Positions 54,379-62,385 of a stretch of DNA of 64,000 nt are shown here, in pieces; the first letter of the stretch is position 1; each line of letters opens with the position of its first letter. A program made the translations under genes and the position numbers. This DNA comes from Hydrogenophilus sp. (GTDB lineage: Bacteria; Pseudomonadota; Gammaproteobacteria; Burkholderiales; Thiobacillaceae), in assembly GCA_020725265.1 (NCBI GenBank), contig DYFK01000017.1, positions 1 through 64,000 of the forward strand, written 5' to 3'. The notes beneath the pieces were generated by a model, which was given only the letters and a program-made list of their open reading frames with translations, was not told the DNA's origin and did no database searches.

Positions 54379-55179
54379 ATGCCGGAATCCCTGCTCTTCG
54401 CTCTCTGCGTCCTGGCCTATCTGGGTCTGGCGGTCTGGTTCTGGCCGGGCCGTCCCGGCTGCTGCCGGACCGATATGGCGCCGCGCCTGTTGCCGTTGGC
54501 GCCACTGGCGCTGCACCTGTACCTGCTGTACCAGGGCGTATTCGGCGGCGAGGGCATCCGCATCGGGTTTTCCACCTCGATTTCCGCGGTCGCGGCGCTG
54601 ACCGTGCTGTTCTACGCGGTGGCGGCCTGGCGCCACCATCTGGGCGGGGTCCAGGGCTTCGTGCTCGCTTTCGCCGGCTTCAGCGTGGCGATCGAGGCGG
54701 TGGCGCCGCTGCCGCCGGCCGCCGCCTACAGCGGTCGGCCGCTGTTCAGCCTGCACATGGCGATGGCGTTCTCGGCGTACGCGCTGTTCAGCATCGCGGC
54801 GCTGCACGCGCTGCTGATCGCGCTGGCGGAAAAACACCTGCACCGGGCGGTGCCGCCCAAGGTGGTGGCCAACCTGCCGCCGCTGCTGACCCTGGAGCGG
54901 CTGCTGTTCCGCATGATCCAGGCCGGTTTCGTGCTGCTGACCCTGACCCTGTTCACCGGCGTGCTGTTCGCCGAGGAAATCTTCGGTCATGCCTTCCCGT
55001 TCAACCACAAGACCGTGTTCGGCCTCGCCGCCTGGCTGATCTTCGCCGCGCTGCTGCTGGGCCGGCGGGTCTACGGCTGGCGTGGCCGCACCGCCATCTT
55101 CTGGACGTTGTCGGGCTTCATGAGCCTGATGCTGGCCTATGTCGGCGTCAAGTTCGTGCTTGAGGTGCTGTTGCGCTGA
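54379..55179 (+). CDS. Cytochrome c assembly protein, CcsA/YpjD type
   Basis: A 266-residue membrane protein with about eight helices and the CcsA/CcmC-type pattern: FSLHMAMAFSAYALFSIAALHALL, FTGVLFAEEIFGHAFPFNHKTVFGLAAW, and a terminal FMSLMLAYVGVKF helix. Two His (in SLHMAM and FNHKT) are candidate haem ligands. The E. coli homologue YpjD also lies next to ffh. A haem-handling role is inferred; its exact function is not settled. Confidence 0.88.
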   Translation: MPESLLFALCVLAYLGLAVWFWPGRPGCCRTDMAPRLLPLAPLALHLYLLYQGVFGGEGIRIGFSTSISAVAALTVLFYAVAAWRHHLGGVQGFVLAFAGFSVAIEAVAPLPPAAAYSGRPLFSLHMAMAFSAYALFSIAALHALLIALAEKHLHRAVPPKVVANLPPLLTLERLLFRMIQAGFVLLTLTLFTGVLFAEEIFGHAFPFNHKTVFGLAAWLIFAALLLGRRVYGWRGRTAIFWTLSGFMSLMLAYVGVKFVLEVLLR

Positions 55180-55283
55180 TTGAACCTGGAAACGGCGGTT
55201 GACCGCTCATCATCCCTGGTTAAGGCCGATGATTATTGATGATCAAGGCTTCGACAGCGTTCAACCGCCGTTTCTAGGTTGAA
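55180..55283. repeat. 104-bp palindromic (MITE/BIME-like) element
   Basis: Two 28-base arms (55180-55207 and 55256-55283) are inverted copies of each other with 25 of 28 positions matching; the shared core is GAAACGGCGGTTGA. The 48-base centre has further dyad elements (CATCATC/GATGAT). The element begins on the first base after the ccsA stop and ends in the ribosome site of the next gene. Too long and without a T-run for a simple terminator. A mobile palindromic repeat is the best reading. Confidence 0.7.
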
Positions 55284-55292
55284 GGAGTGGGC

Positions 55293-57146
55293 ATGCGTCT
55301 GCGTCCCACGCGCGCGGTCTGGTTCGAGGTCTGGACGCCGCGCGACCATACCGTGCGCGCGACCGAGGTGCTGGCCGAGACCGGTGTCGTCCAGCTCGAA
55401 CTGGAGCCGCGCGAGGACGAGCGGGTCGACCTGGGCCGGCTGCGTTTCTTCGTCGAGCGCTTCGAACGGTACGCCGCCGATGTCGCCGACGATCTGCCGG
55501 CCGCGCATGCCCGGCCGACCGCGCTGCTCGGCAACGCCGTGCGCATCGCCAACCAGGCATTGCACAAGCTTCGGGTCTGGCGCGCCCGGCTCGACTACCT
55601 CGACGAACACCTGGCCGAGGCGCGCGCCGAGCGCGACGAGCTGGAGCTGCTGGCCGAGTGCCTGACCGGCATGCGCGTGGCCGGCCTGGATCTGGATGGC
55701 ATATTTCGCGAGACCCGATTCCTGTGCAAATGCCTGTTCGCGTGTCCACGCGCGCCGGCGACCGAAGGCGGTGGCGTTGCGCTGCCGGCCGGACTCGAGG
55801 ACGTGGTCGCCCGCGTCAGTCACGGCGCCCGTCATGATTTCCTGTATTTCGTCGGCACCCCGGAACGGCGCGACGCCATCGCCCGGCTGGTGGTGGAGGC
55901 CGGCTGCCCGCGTATCGGCGTGCCGGCCTGGCTGACCGGCGACGCGGCCGAGCAGGGACGAACCCTGTTGGCTCATCTGACCGGGTTGGCGCGCGAGATC
56001 GCCGGACTGGAAGCGGAAATCCGCGCGCTGCGCCACGATGGCGAACTGGCCGAGGCGCGCGCCAACATCGAGGCGCTGCGCTGGTATCTGGATCACGCCG
56101 CCACCAGTCTGGATACGCGCCCGCTCTGCCACATCACCGGCTGGACCAGCGGCCACGATCCGCATCTGCTGCGCCAGGTGCTGGCCGATGCCGGCATCCG
56201 GGCGCTGGTGCGCTTTCCCGATCCACCGGCGCGCGCGGTGGCGCCGGTCGCGCTGCTGGATGCCTGGTGGTCGCGGCCGTTCCAGCCCCTGTTGCAGATG
56301 TGGGGCACGCCCGGCGCCACCCAGATCGATCCCAGCGGTCTGCTCGCGATCGTGGTGCCCTTGCTGTTCGGCTACATGTTCCCGGACGTCGGTCACGGGC
56401 TCGTGCTGGTGTTGTTCGCCGCGCTGTTTTCCCGGCGCTGGCCGCGCATCCGTTTCCTGTTGCCATGCGGTGTCTCGGCGATGGGTTTCGGTCTGCTGTT
56501 CGGCGAGGTATTCGGTTTCGAGCACCTGATCGAGCCACTCTGGCTGAAGCCGCTGGCCGATCCCATCGCCGTGCTGGCGGTGCCGCTGGTGTTCGGCGCC
56601 GGCCTGATGCTGCTGGGACTGGTGTTCGCCGGCATCGAGGCGGCCTGGCGCGGTCATGTCCGCGAATGGCTGCTGGTCGATGCCGCCGTGCTGGTCATGT
56701 ATCTGGCCACGCTGGTCGGCCTGTTCGAGCCGCGCGCGTTCTGGCTGGCCGGTTTGGCGCTGATCCAGTATTTCACCGGCAGCCTGCTGCTGGCCACGGA
56801 AAGCCGGGGTCTGGCCCTGGCGCGGGCGTTCGGTGAACTGCTGCTGAGCGCTTTCGAACTGGTCATGAACACCTTTTCCTTCGTGCGCGTCGGCGCGTTC
56901 GCGCTGGCCCACGCGGCGCTGTCGCTGGCGATCATGACCCTGGCGCATTCGTTCACCCATCCGCTCGCCTTCGGCATCGCGCTGGTGGCGGGCAACCTGC
57001 TCGGCATCGTCCTGGAGGGCCTGCTGGTCTACGTGCAGACCACGCGGCTGGTGCTGTTCGAGTTCTTCATCCGCTTCCTGGGCGAGGAGGGCCGCCCGTT
57101 CCAGCCGGCGCGCCGCCGAAACGACGATGGCCGGCGAACCGCGTGA
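55293..57146 (+). CDS. V/A-type ATPase subunit I (a-subunit), orphan
   Basis: A 617-residue protein of the V/A-ATPase a/I family. The soluble N-terminal half has alternating alpha/beta and coiled-coil segments (LDYLDEHLAEARAERDELELL; GLAREIAGLEAEIRALRHDG). The C-terminal half has seven to eight membrane helices with family motifs GYMFPDVGHGL, LLFGEVFGFEHL, and FELVMNTFSFVRVGAFALAH with the essential Arg. ATG at 55293 is used because AAGGAG sits correctly upstream. No other ATPase subunit genes are adjacent, which is unusual. Confidence 0.85.
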   Translation: MRLRPTRAVWFEVWTPRDHTVRATEVLAETGVVQLELEPREDERVDLGRLRFFVERFERYAADVADDLPAAHARPTALLGNAVRIANQALHKLRVWRARLDYLDEHLAEARAERDELELLAECLTGMRVAGLDLDGIFRETRFLCKCLFACPRAPATEGGGVALPAGLEDVVARVSHGARHDFLYFVGTPERRDAIARLVVEAGCPRIGVPAWLTGDAAEQGRTLLAHLTGLAREIAGLEAEIRALRHDGELAEARANIEALRWYLDHAATSLDTRPLCHITGWTSGHDPHLLRQVLADAGIRALVRFPDPPARAVAPVALLDAWWSRPFQPLLQMWGTPGATQIDPSGLLAIVVPLLFGYMFPDVGHGLVLVLFAALFSRRWPRIRFLLPCGVSAMGFGLLFGEVFGFEHLIEPLWLKPLADPIAVLAVPLVFGAGLMLLGLVFAGIEAAWRGHVREWLLVDAAVLVMYLATLVGLFEPRAFWLAGLALIQYFTGSLLLATESRGLALARAFGELLLSAFELVMNTFSFVRVGAFALAHAALSLAIMTLAHSFTHPLAFGIALVAGNLLGIVLEGLLVYVQTTRLVLFEFFIRFLGEEGRPFQPARRRNDDGRRTA

Positions 57147-57159
57147 CTATGACTAAAGT

Positions 57160-57165
57160 TATAAT
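57160..57165 (+). promoter_or_regulatory. TATAAT -10 hexamer upstream of the diguanylate cyclase
   Basis: A perfect TATAAT lies in a short AT-rich stretch just after the ATPase subunit I stop, 44 bases before the next start. No good -35 is seen at 17 bases upstream, so an activator may be needed. Confidence 0.4.
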
Positions 57166-57208
57166 CGTCCCTACCCTTAGGGCGAATCCCGCGCTCGCTC
57201 CCATACCC

Positions 57209-59125
57209 ATGCCCTCCCGAATCCAGACCCTGGCCGGCCTGCTGCTGGCCGCTCTCGCCGCGTTGCCGGCCGCGGCCGAGTCGCGCGTCAACCTGCGGCT
57301 GGGCGTGCTCGCCTATCAGGACGAGGAACGGGCCAATGCGCGCTACCAGCCGCTGGTCGACTACCTGAACGCCAAGCTGGTCGAGGAACGCGTGGAACTG
57401 CGGGTGCTGTCCGAGGCCGGGCTCGATCGCGCGATCGCCGCTGACCAGATCGATCTGGTCACTTCCAACCCCAGCCATTTCGTGGCCACGCGCGCGCGTG
57501 AATCGCTGTCCGGGGCCTTGGTGACCCTGGTCGAGGACGCGGCCGGCCAGCCGGTCCGGCATCTGGCCGGCGCGATCGTCGCGCGCGCCGATCGCGCCGG
57601 CATCGACCGGCTCGCGGACCTGCGCGACAAGTCCATCGCCGTGCCCGGCGCCACCAGCGTCGCCGGCTACCAGGCGCAGGCGCTGGAGCTGCTGGACGCC
57701 GGCATCCGCCTGCCCGGGCAGGTCCGCTCGCTGCTGATGCTCGAAAGTGATCCGGCGGTGGCGCGGGCGGTACTGGAAGGTCGCGCCGACGCCGGCTTCC
57801 TGCGCGCCGGAGAGCTGGAGCGGTTGCTGGCCGCGGGCCTGCTGGAACCTGGCGCGTTGAAGGTGGTGGCCGCGCGCGACGCGCCGGATTTCCCGTATCA
57901 GGTCTCGACCCGGCTGTATCCGCAATGGCCGGTCTACGCGCTGCCCCATGTCGGCGAGCGCGCGGCGCGCCACGTCGTCGCCGCGTTGCTCGACCTGGAA
58001 GCCGACCACGAGGCCGCGCGCGCCGCCGGCATCCACGGTTACACGCTGCCAGCCGATTACATCGCGATCGACGAGATGGCCCGGGCGCTGCGGCTGCCGC
58101 CCTACGACCGTTTGCCGGATTTCACGCTGGCCGATGCCTGGCAGCGCTGGCGTCTGGAAATCCTGTTGGCGGCGCTGGCGTTCACGGTGATCGCGCTGCT
58201 GGCCAGCCAGCTGGCGGTGGTCTGGCGACGCGAGCTTCGCGAACGCAACCGCGTGCAGTTGCTGCTGTCCGCGCTTGGCGAGGGGGTGTACGGCACCGAC
58301 CGGGCGGGCCATTGCGTGTTCGTCAATCAGGCCGCGCTGGACATGCTCGGCGCGCGCGAGGAGGAAGTGCTCGGCCACGACCAGCACGCGCTGTTCCATC
58401 ATCATCATCCCGATGGCCGGATCTATCCGGCCGCCGACTGCCCGATCCAGCGCACCGCCATTGATGGCGAGAAACGCCGCGTCGAGGAATGGTTCTTCCG
58501 CAAGGATGGCCGGGGTTTTCCGGTCGAGCTGGTGGTGACGCCACTGATCGAGGACGGCCGTTCGCTGGGCGCGGTCGCGGTGTTCCAGGACATCTCCACG
58601 CGCAAGGCCATGGAGGCGCGCCTGACCGAGCTGGCCAACACCGATGCCCTGACCGGCCTGGCCAACCGCCGCCATTTCCTGACCGAGCTGGACCATGAAC
58701 TGGAGCGGGTCCAGCGTTCCGGCAAGCCCGGCAGCCTGCTGATGCTCGACATCGACCATTTCAAGCGGGTCAACGACAGCCATGGCCACGCCGCCGGCGA
58801 CCGCGTGCTTCAGGCACTGGCCGGCGCGCTCGCCAGCCACCTGCGCCGGGTCGACCGGGTCGGCCGGCTGGGTGGCGAGGAGTTCGCCATCCTGATGCCG
58901 GAAACCCCGCTGGATTCGGCGCTCGCCTACGCCGAGCGGTTGCGCGCGCGAATCGGCGCGCTGGTGGTGGAGGCGGAGGGCGCCAGCATCCGCTTCACCA
59001 TCAGCATCGGCGTCGCCGGCATGGACGTCGACGATCTCCGCGCCGATCCCCTGCTGGCGCGCGCCGACGCGGCGCTGTACCGGGCCAAGCAGGCGGGCCG
59101 CGACCGGGTCGAGGTGGCGACGTGA
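57209..59125 (+). CDS. PhnD-like sensor with PAS and GGDEF domains (diguanylate cyclase)
   Basis: A 638-residue membrane protein. Signal peptide MPSRIQTLAGLLLAALAALPAAA is followed by a periplasmic phosphonate-binding-like (PhnD) domain to about residue 310 (LGVLAYQDEERANARYQPLVDYL, TSNPSHFVATR). Then come one membrane helix (about 317-337), PAS (about 345-460) and GGDEF (about 465-638). The active-site motif GGEEF is at 555-559, with LDIDHFKRVND upstream, so it is likely an active cyclase. No strong ribosome site precedes 57209; an ATG at 57149 is in frame. It is four-base coupled to the next gene. Confidence 0.88.
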   Translation: MPSRIQTLAGLLLAALAALPAAAESRVNLRLGVLAYQDEERANARYQPLVDYLNAKLVEERVELRVLSEAGLDRAIAADQIDLVTSNPSHFVATRARESLSGALVTLVEDAAGQPVRHLAGAIVARADRAGIDRLADLRDKSIAVPGATSVAGYQAQALELLDAGIRLPGQVRSLLMLESDPAVARAVLEGRADAGFLRAGELERLLAAGLLEPGALKVVAARDAPDFPYQVSTRLYPQWPVYALPHVGERAARHVVAALLDLEADHEAARAAGIHGYTLPADYIAIDEMARALRLPPYDRLPDFTLADAWQRWRLEILLAALAFTVIALLASQLAVVWRRELRERNRVQLLLSALGEGVYGTDRAGHCVFVNQAALDMLGAREEEVLGHDQHALFHHHHPDGRIYPAADCPIQRTAIDGEKRRVEEWFFRKDGRGFPVELVVTPLIEDGRSLGAVAVFQDISTRKAMEARLTELANTDALTGLANRRHFLTELDHELERVQRSGKPGSLLMLDIDHFKRVNDSHGHAAGDRVLQALAGALASHLRRVDRVGRLGGEEFAILMPETPLDSALAYAERLRARIGALVVEAEGASIRFTISIGVAGMDVDDLRADPLLARADAALYRAKQAGRDRVEVAT

Positions 59126-61938
59126 CCGACGTGGCGCGCGGCGTCCGCCGCTGGCTGGCCGCGTGGCTGGTTTTGTGGCTCGCTCCGTGGCCGATGCCCC
59201 TGGCCTGGTCCGCGCCGGCCGGTTCCGGCGCCGGCATCGAGAACCGGGTGTCCCGGGTCGCGGTGCTCGCCTACCGGCCCAAGCCGGAAACCGCCGCGCG
59301 CTGGCGGGGCCTGGTCGATTATCTGAACCAGACCGTGCCGGGCACCCGTTTCGTGCTCGAAGTCCTGCACATGGACGAAATGGAGGCCGCCACCGCCGCC
59401 AGCGACATCGATTTCGTCCTCACCCAGCCCTCCCATTACGTGCTGCTGACCTACCGCAACGGCCTGTCGTCGCCATTGGCGTCGCTGGTCAACCGGGAGG
59501 GCGGCATCGCCGTCAGCCAGTTCGGTGGCGTCATCTTCACCCGCGCGGATCGCGCCGACATCGCCAGCCTGGCCGATCTGCGCGGCAAGCGCGTGGCGGC
59601 GGTGGCGAGAACTTCGCTTGGCGCTTACCAGATGCAGGCGTTCGAACTGCTCCAGGCCGGCGTGCGCCTGCCCGAGGACGCCTTCGTGCTGGAAACCGGC
59701 CAGCCGCAGGACAAGGTGGTCGAGGCCGTGCTTTCCGGCCAGGCCGACGCCGGCTTCGTGCGCACCGGCGTGCTCGAGGATCTGAGCGGGCGGGAGCGGC
59801 TCGATGCCCGCCGGATCAAGCTGGTGGGCGCGCAATGGCGGCCGGATTTCCCGTTCATGGTCAGCACCCGGCTGTATCCGGAGTGGCCGTTCGCGGCGAT
59901 GCCGCACGTCGATGCCGACCTGGTCCGCCGGGTCGCCGCCGCGTTGCTGTCGATGCCGCACGACGGCGAGTTGTCGGATGCGCTCGGCATCGCCGGCTTC
60001 ACCGTGCCCGGCGATTACCGCGCCATCGACGAACTGCTCCGGCAACTGCGCCTGCCGCCGTTCGAGCGGACGCCGGAATTCACCTTCGCCGACGCCTGGA
60101 CACGCTGGCGCTGGCCACTCACCGCCGGTTCCCTGGCGGTCGGCGCGCTGCTGCTGATCGCGGTGGCCCGGCTGAGCGTGATCAACCGCCATCTGCGCCG
60201 CTCGCGCCAGCGTCTGGAACAGAGCGAGGCGGCGTTGCAGACCGAGCGCGACCTGTTCATGGGCGGGCCGGTCGCCGTGCTGGTCTGGCGCATGGAGCCG
60301 AACTGGCCGCTGGCTTACGCCTCGCCCAACATCGAGGCGATCTTCGGCTATCCGGCCGAGCGCATGCGCGCGCCCGACTTCCGCTACGCGCATTGCATCC
60401 ACCCGGACGACCTGGCGCGCGTGGTCGGCGAGGTCGAAGGCTTCCTGGCCGAGCCCGCGCGCAAGACCTGGGAACAGCGCTACCGCATCGTGCGCCCGGA
60501 TGGCGTGACGCGCTGGTTGTACGACTTCACCATGGCCGAACGCGATGGTCGCGGCCACGCCCGCCGTCTGCGCGGTTACGTGATGGACGTCAGCGACCAG
60601 AAGGAAGCCGAGGCGCGTATCCATCTGCTCGCCTTTTTCGATGACCTGACCGGCTTGCCGAATCGCAGCCTGCTGATGGACCGGCTCGCCCAGACGCTGG
60701 CCTCGGGCCGCCGCCAGCATCGGCTGGAAGCATTGCTGCTGCTCAACGTCGATCGTTTCAAGATCATCAACGACGCGCGCGGACGCGGCATCGGCGACGC
60801 CCTGCTCAAGGCGGTCGGCGAACGCCTGGCCGGCCTGACGCGCGAAGGCGACACGGTCGCCCGGGTGGCCGGTGACGAATTCGCCATCCTGCTCGCCGAC
60901 GTCGGCCAGAACCGTGATCAGGCCGGCCGTCAGGCGCTGTCGGTGGCCGAGAAGATCCAGGCCGCCCTGAAGATGCCCTTCGACATCCGAGGCGAGCCGT
61001 TCACGATCACCACCAGCCTGGGCATCGCGCTGTTCCCGGACCGCCCGGACGAGACCCCGGACGACATCCTGCGCCGCGCCGATACCGCCCTGCACCGGGC
61101 CAAGGCGGCGGGCGGCAACCAGGCCGCGTTCTTCGAGACCGGCATGGGCGAATCGGTGGCGCGGAGTTTCCGCATCGAGGCCGAACTGCGCCAGGCCATC
61201 GTCGGTGGCGAACTGCGATTGTTCCTGCAACCCCAGGTCGACACCGACGGCCGACTGGTGGGCGCCGAGGCGCTGGTGCGCTGGCAGCATCCGACCCGCG
61301 GGCTGGTGCCGCCCAGCACCTTCATCCCGGTGGCCGAGGAAACCGACCTGATCGTCGACCTCGGCGCCTGGGTGCTGGCCGAGGCCAGCCGGATCATGGC
61401 CGCCGCCAACATGGCCGGCCTGCCGTTGCGGTTGTCGGTCAACATCAGCCCACGTCATTTCCGGCAGGCCGGTTTCGTGCCCTGGATCCGCGACCTGCTC
61501 GCCGCCACCGGCGCCGATCCGTCCCATCTGACCCTGGAGATCACCGAGGGGCTGTTCATCGACAACCTCAATGACGTCATCGCCAAGATGAGCGAGCTCA
61601 CCGCGCTCGGCATCCATTTCTCGATCGACGATTTCGGTACCGGCTATTCCTCGCTCGCCTACCTGAAGCGGCTGCCCATCCACGAGGTCAAGATCGACCG
61701 CGCCTTCGTCCAGGATGCCCACGCCAATCCGGGCGATGCCGCCGTGGTCGAAACCATCCTGGCGGTGGCCGCGCACATGCATCTGCGAGTGGTGGCGGAA
61801 GGCGTGGAGACCGAGGCCCAGGCTGTTTTCCTGCGCGGGCGCGGCAGCGTCATCCACCAGGGCTACCTGTACGGCCACCCGGAGCCGTCGGAACGCTGGC
61901 TCGGCCGTTGGCTGGCGGCGCCAGGAAAGCCGGACTGA
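59122..61938 (+). CDS. PhnD-like sensor with PAS, degenerate GGDEF and EAL domains
   Basis: A 938-residue membrane protein, GTG start overlapping the previous stop. An N-terminal signal/anchor and PhnD-like periplasmic domain (VAVLAYRPKPETAARWRGLVDYL, LTQPSHYVLLTYR) clearly parallel the upstream protein. A membrane helix (about 335-353), PAS, GGDEF and EAL follow. The cyclase motif reads AGDEF (583-587) and the metal-site region LNVDRFK differs from consensus, so cyclase activity is doubtful. EALVRW (716-721), EITEGLF and DDFGTGYSS are intact, so c-di-GMP hydrolysis is expected. The pair may give opposite responses to related ligands. Confidence 0.88.
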   Translation: MTDVARGVRRWLAAWLVLWLAPWPMPLAWSAPAGSGAGIENRVSRVAVLAYRPKPETAARWRGLVDYLNQTVPGTRFVLEVLHMDEMEAATAASDIDFVLTQPSHYVLLTYRNGLSSPLASLVNREGGIAVSQFGGVIFTRADRADIASLADLRGKRVAAVARTSLGAYQMQAFELLQAGVRLPEDAFVLETGQPQDKVVEAVLSGQADAGFVRTGVLEDLSGRERLDARRIKLVGAQWRPDFPFMVSTRLYPEWPFAAMPHVDADLVRRVAAALLSMPHDGELSDALGIAGFTVPGDYRAIDELLRQLRLPPFERTPEFTFADAWTRWRWPLTAGSLAVGALLLIAVARLSVINRHLRRSRQRLEQSEAALQTERDLFMGGPVAVLVWRMEPNWPLAYASPNIEAIFGYPAERMRAPDFRYAHCIHPDDLARVVGEVEGFLAEPARKTWEQRYRIVRPDGVTRWLYDFTMAERDGRGHARRLRGYVMDVSDQKEAEARIHLLAFFDDLTGLPNRSLLMDRLAQTLASGRRQHRLEALLLLNVDRFKIINDARGRGIGDALLKAVGERLAGLTREGDTVARVAGDEFAILLADVGQNRDQAGRQALSVAEKIQAALKMPFDIRGEPFTITTSLGIALFPDRPDETPDDILRRADTALHRAKAAGGNQAAFFETGMGESVARSFRIEAELRQAIVGGELRLFLQPQVDTDGRLVGAEALVRWQHPTRGLVPPSTFIPVAEETDLIVDLGAWVLAEASRIMAAANMAGLPLRLSVNISPRHFRQAGFVPWIRDLLAATGADPSHLTLEITEGLFIDNLNDVIAKMSELTALGIHFSIDDFGTGYSSLAYLKRLPIHEVKIDRAFVQDAHANPGDAAVVETILAVAAHMHLRVVAEGVETEAQAVFLRGRGSVIHQGYLYGHPEPSERWLGRWLAAPGKPD

Positions 61939-61953
61939 CCGGCGCCCGCCGGC

Positions 61954-62385
61954 TCAGGCGTATTCCTTCATCGCCCGGCGCCGGCCGGGCTTCTTCTTCA
62001 TGATGACGACGCCCTTGACCACCGACCGGATGTCGTCGATGGCGATGTTCGGATAGAGCGGGTTGAGCGGTTTCAGCATCCAGCCTTCGCCGCCGTCGCC
62101 ATCCTCGCGGCCCTTGACCAGTTGCCGGAAGATGTATTTCTCGTCTTCCCGCTCGGCGTGTTCGAGGTAGGCGATGACGAAGGAGCCATCGCGGGCGACG
62201 CCCTCGGGTTCGACGACGATGATCTCGCCCGCCTCGAATTCCGGCTGCATCGAGTCGCCCAGCACCATCAGCGCGTAGGGTTCGCCGCTGGCGCAGGCGG
62301 AAGTGGCCAGGTCGGCCTCGACGGCGTCCGGCGTCGTTGCCTCGGCGGCGGGTCGGACGGGGATGGGGAAGGGTTTCCGGGTCAT
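61954..62385 (-). CDS. S24 (LexA/UmuD-like) peptidase-domain protein
   Basis: A 143-residue protein with only the C-terminal LexA/UmuD-type domain and no helix-turn-helix. The nucleophile motif GDSMQPEFEAGEIIVVEP is clear. In the segment equivalent to UmuD FTVKKL the sequence reads YIFRQL, so the catalytic Lys appears to be Arg. Self-cleavage may be lost. A basic tail (KKKPGRRR) could bind nucleic acid. Its ATG overlaps the mutL stop (TAATG), suggesting coupling to mismatch repair; an SOS link is inference. Confidence 0.75.
   Translation of the reverse strand: MTRKPFPIPVRPAAEATTPDAVEADLATSACASGEPYALMVLGDSMQPEFEAGEIIVVEPEGVARDGSFVIAYLEHAEREDEKYIFRQLVKGREDGDGGEGWMLKPLNPLYPNIAIDDIRSVVKGVVIMKKKPGRRRAMKEYA

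Noticed and set aside
55180-55283. Intrinsic terminator after the CcsA-like gene
   Set aside because: Arms of 28 bases with a 48-base centre and no T-run on either strand do not fit a rho-independent terminator.
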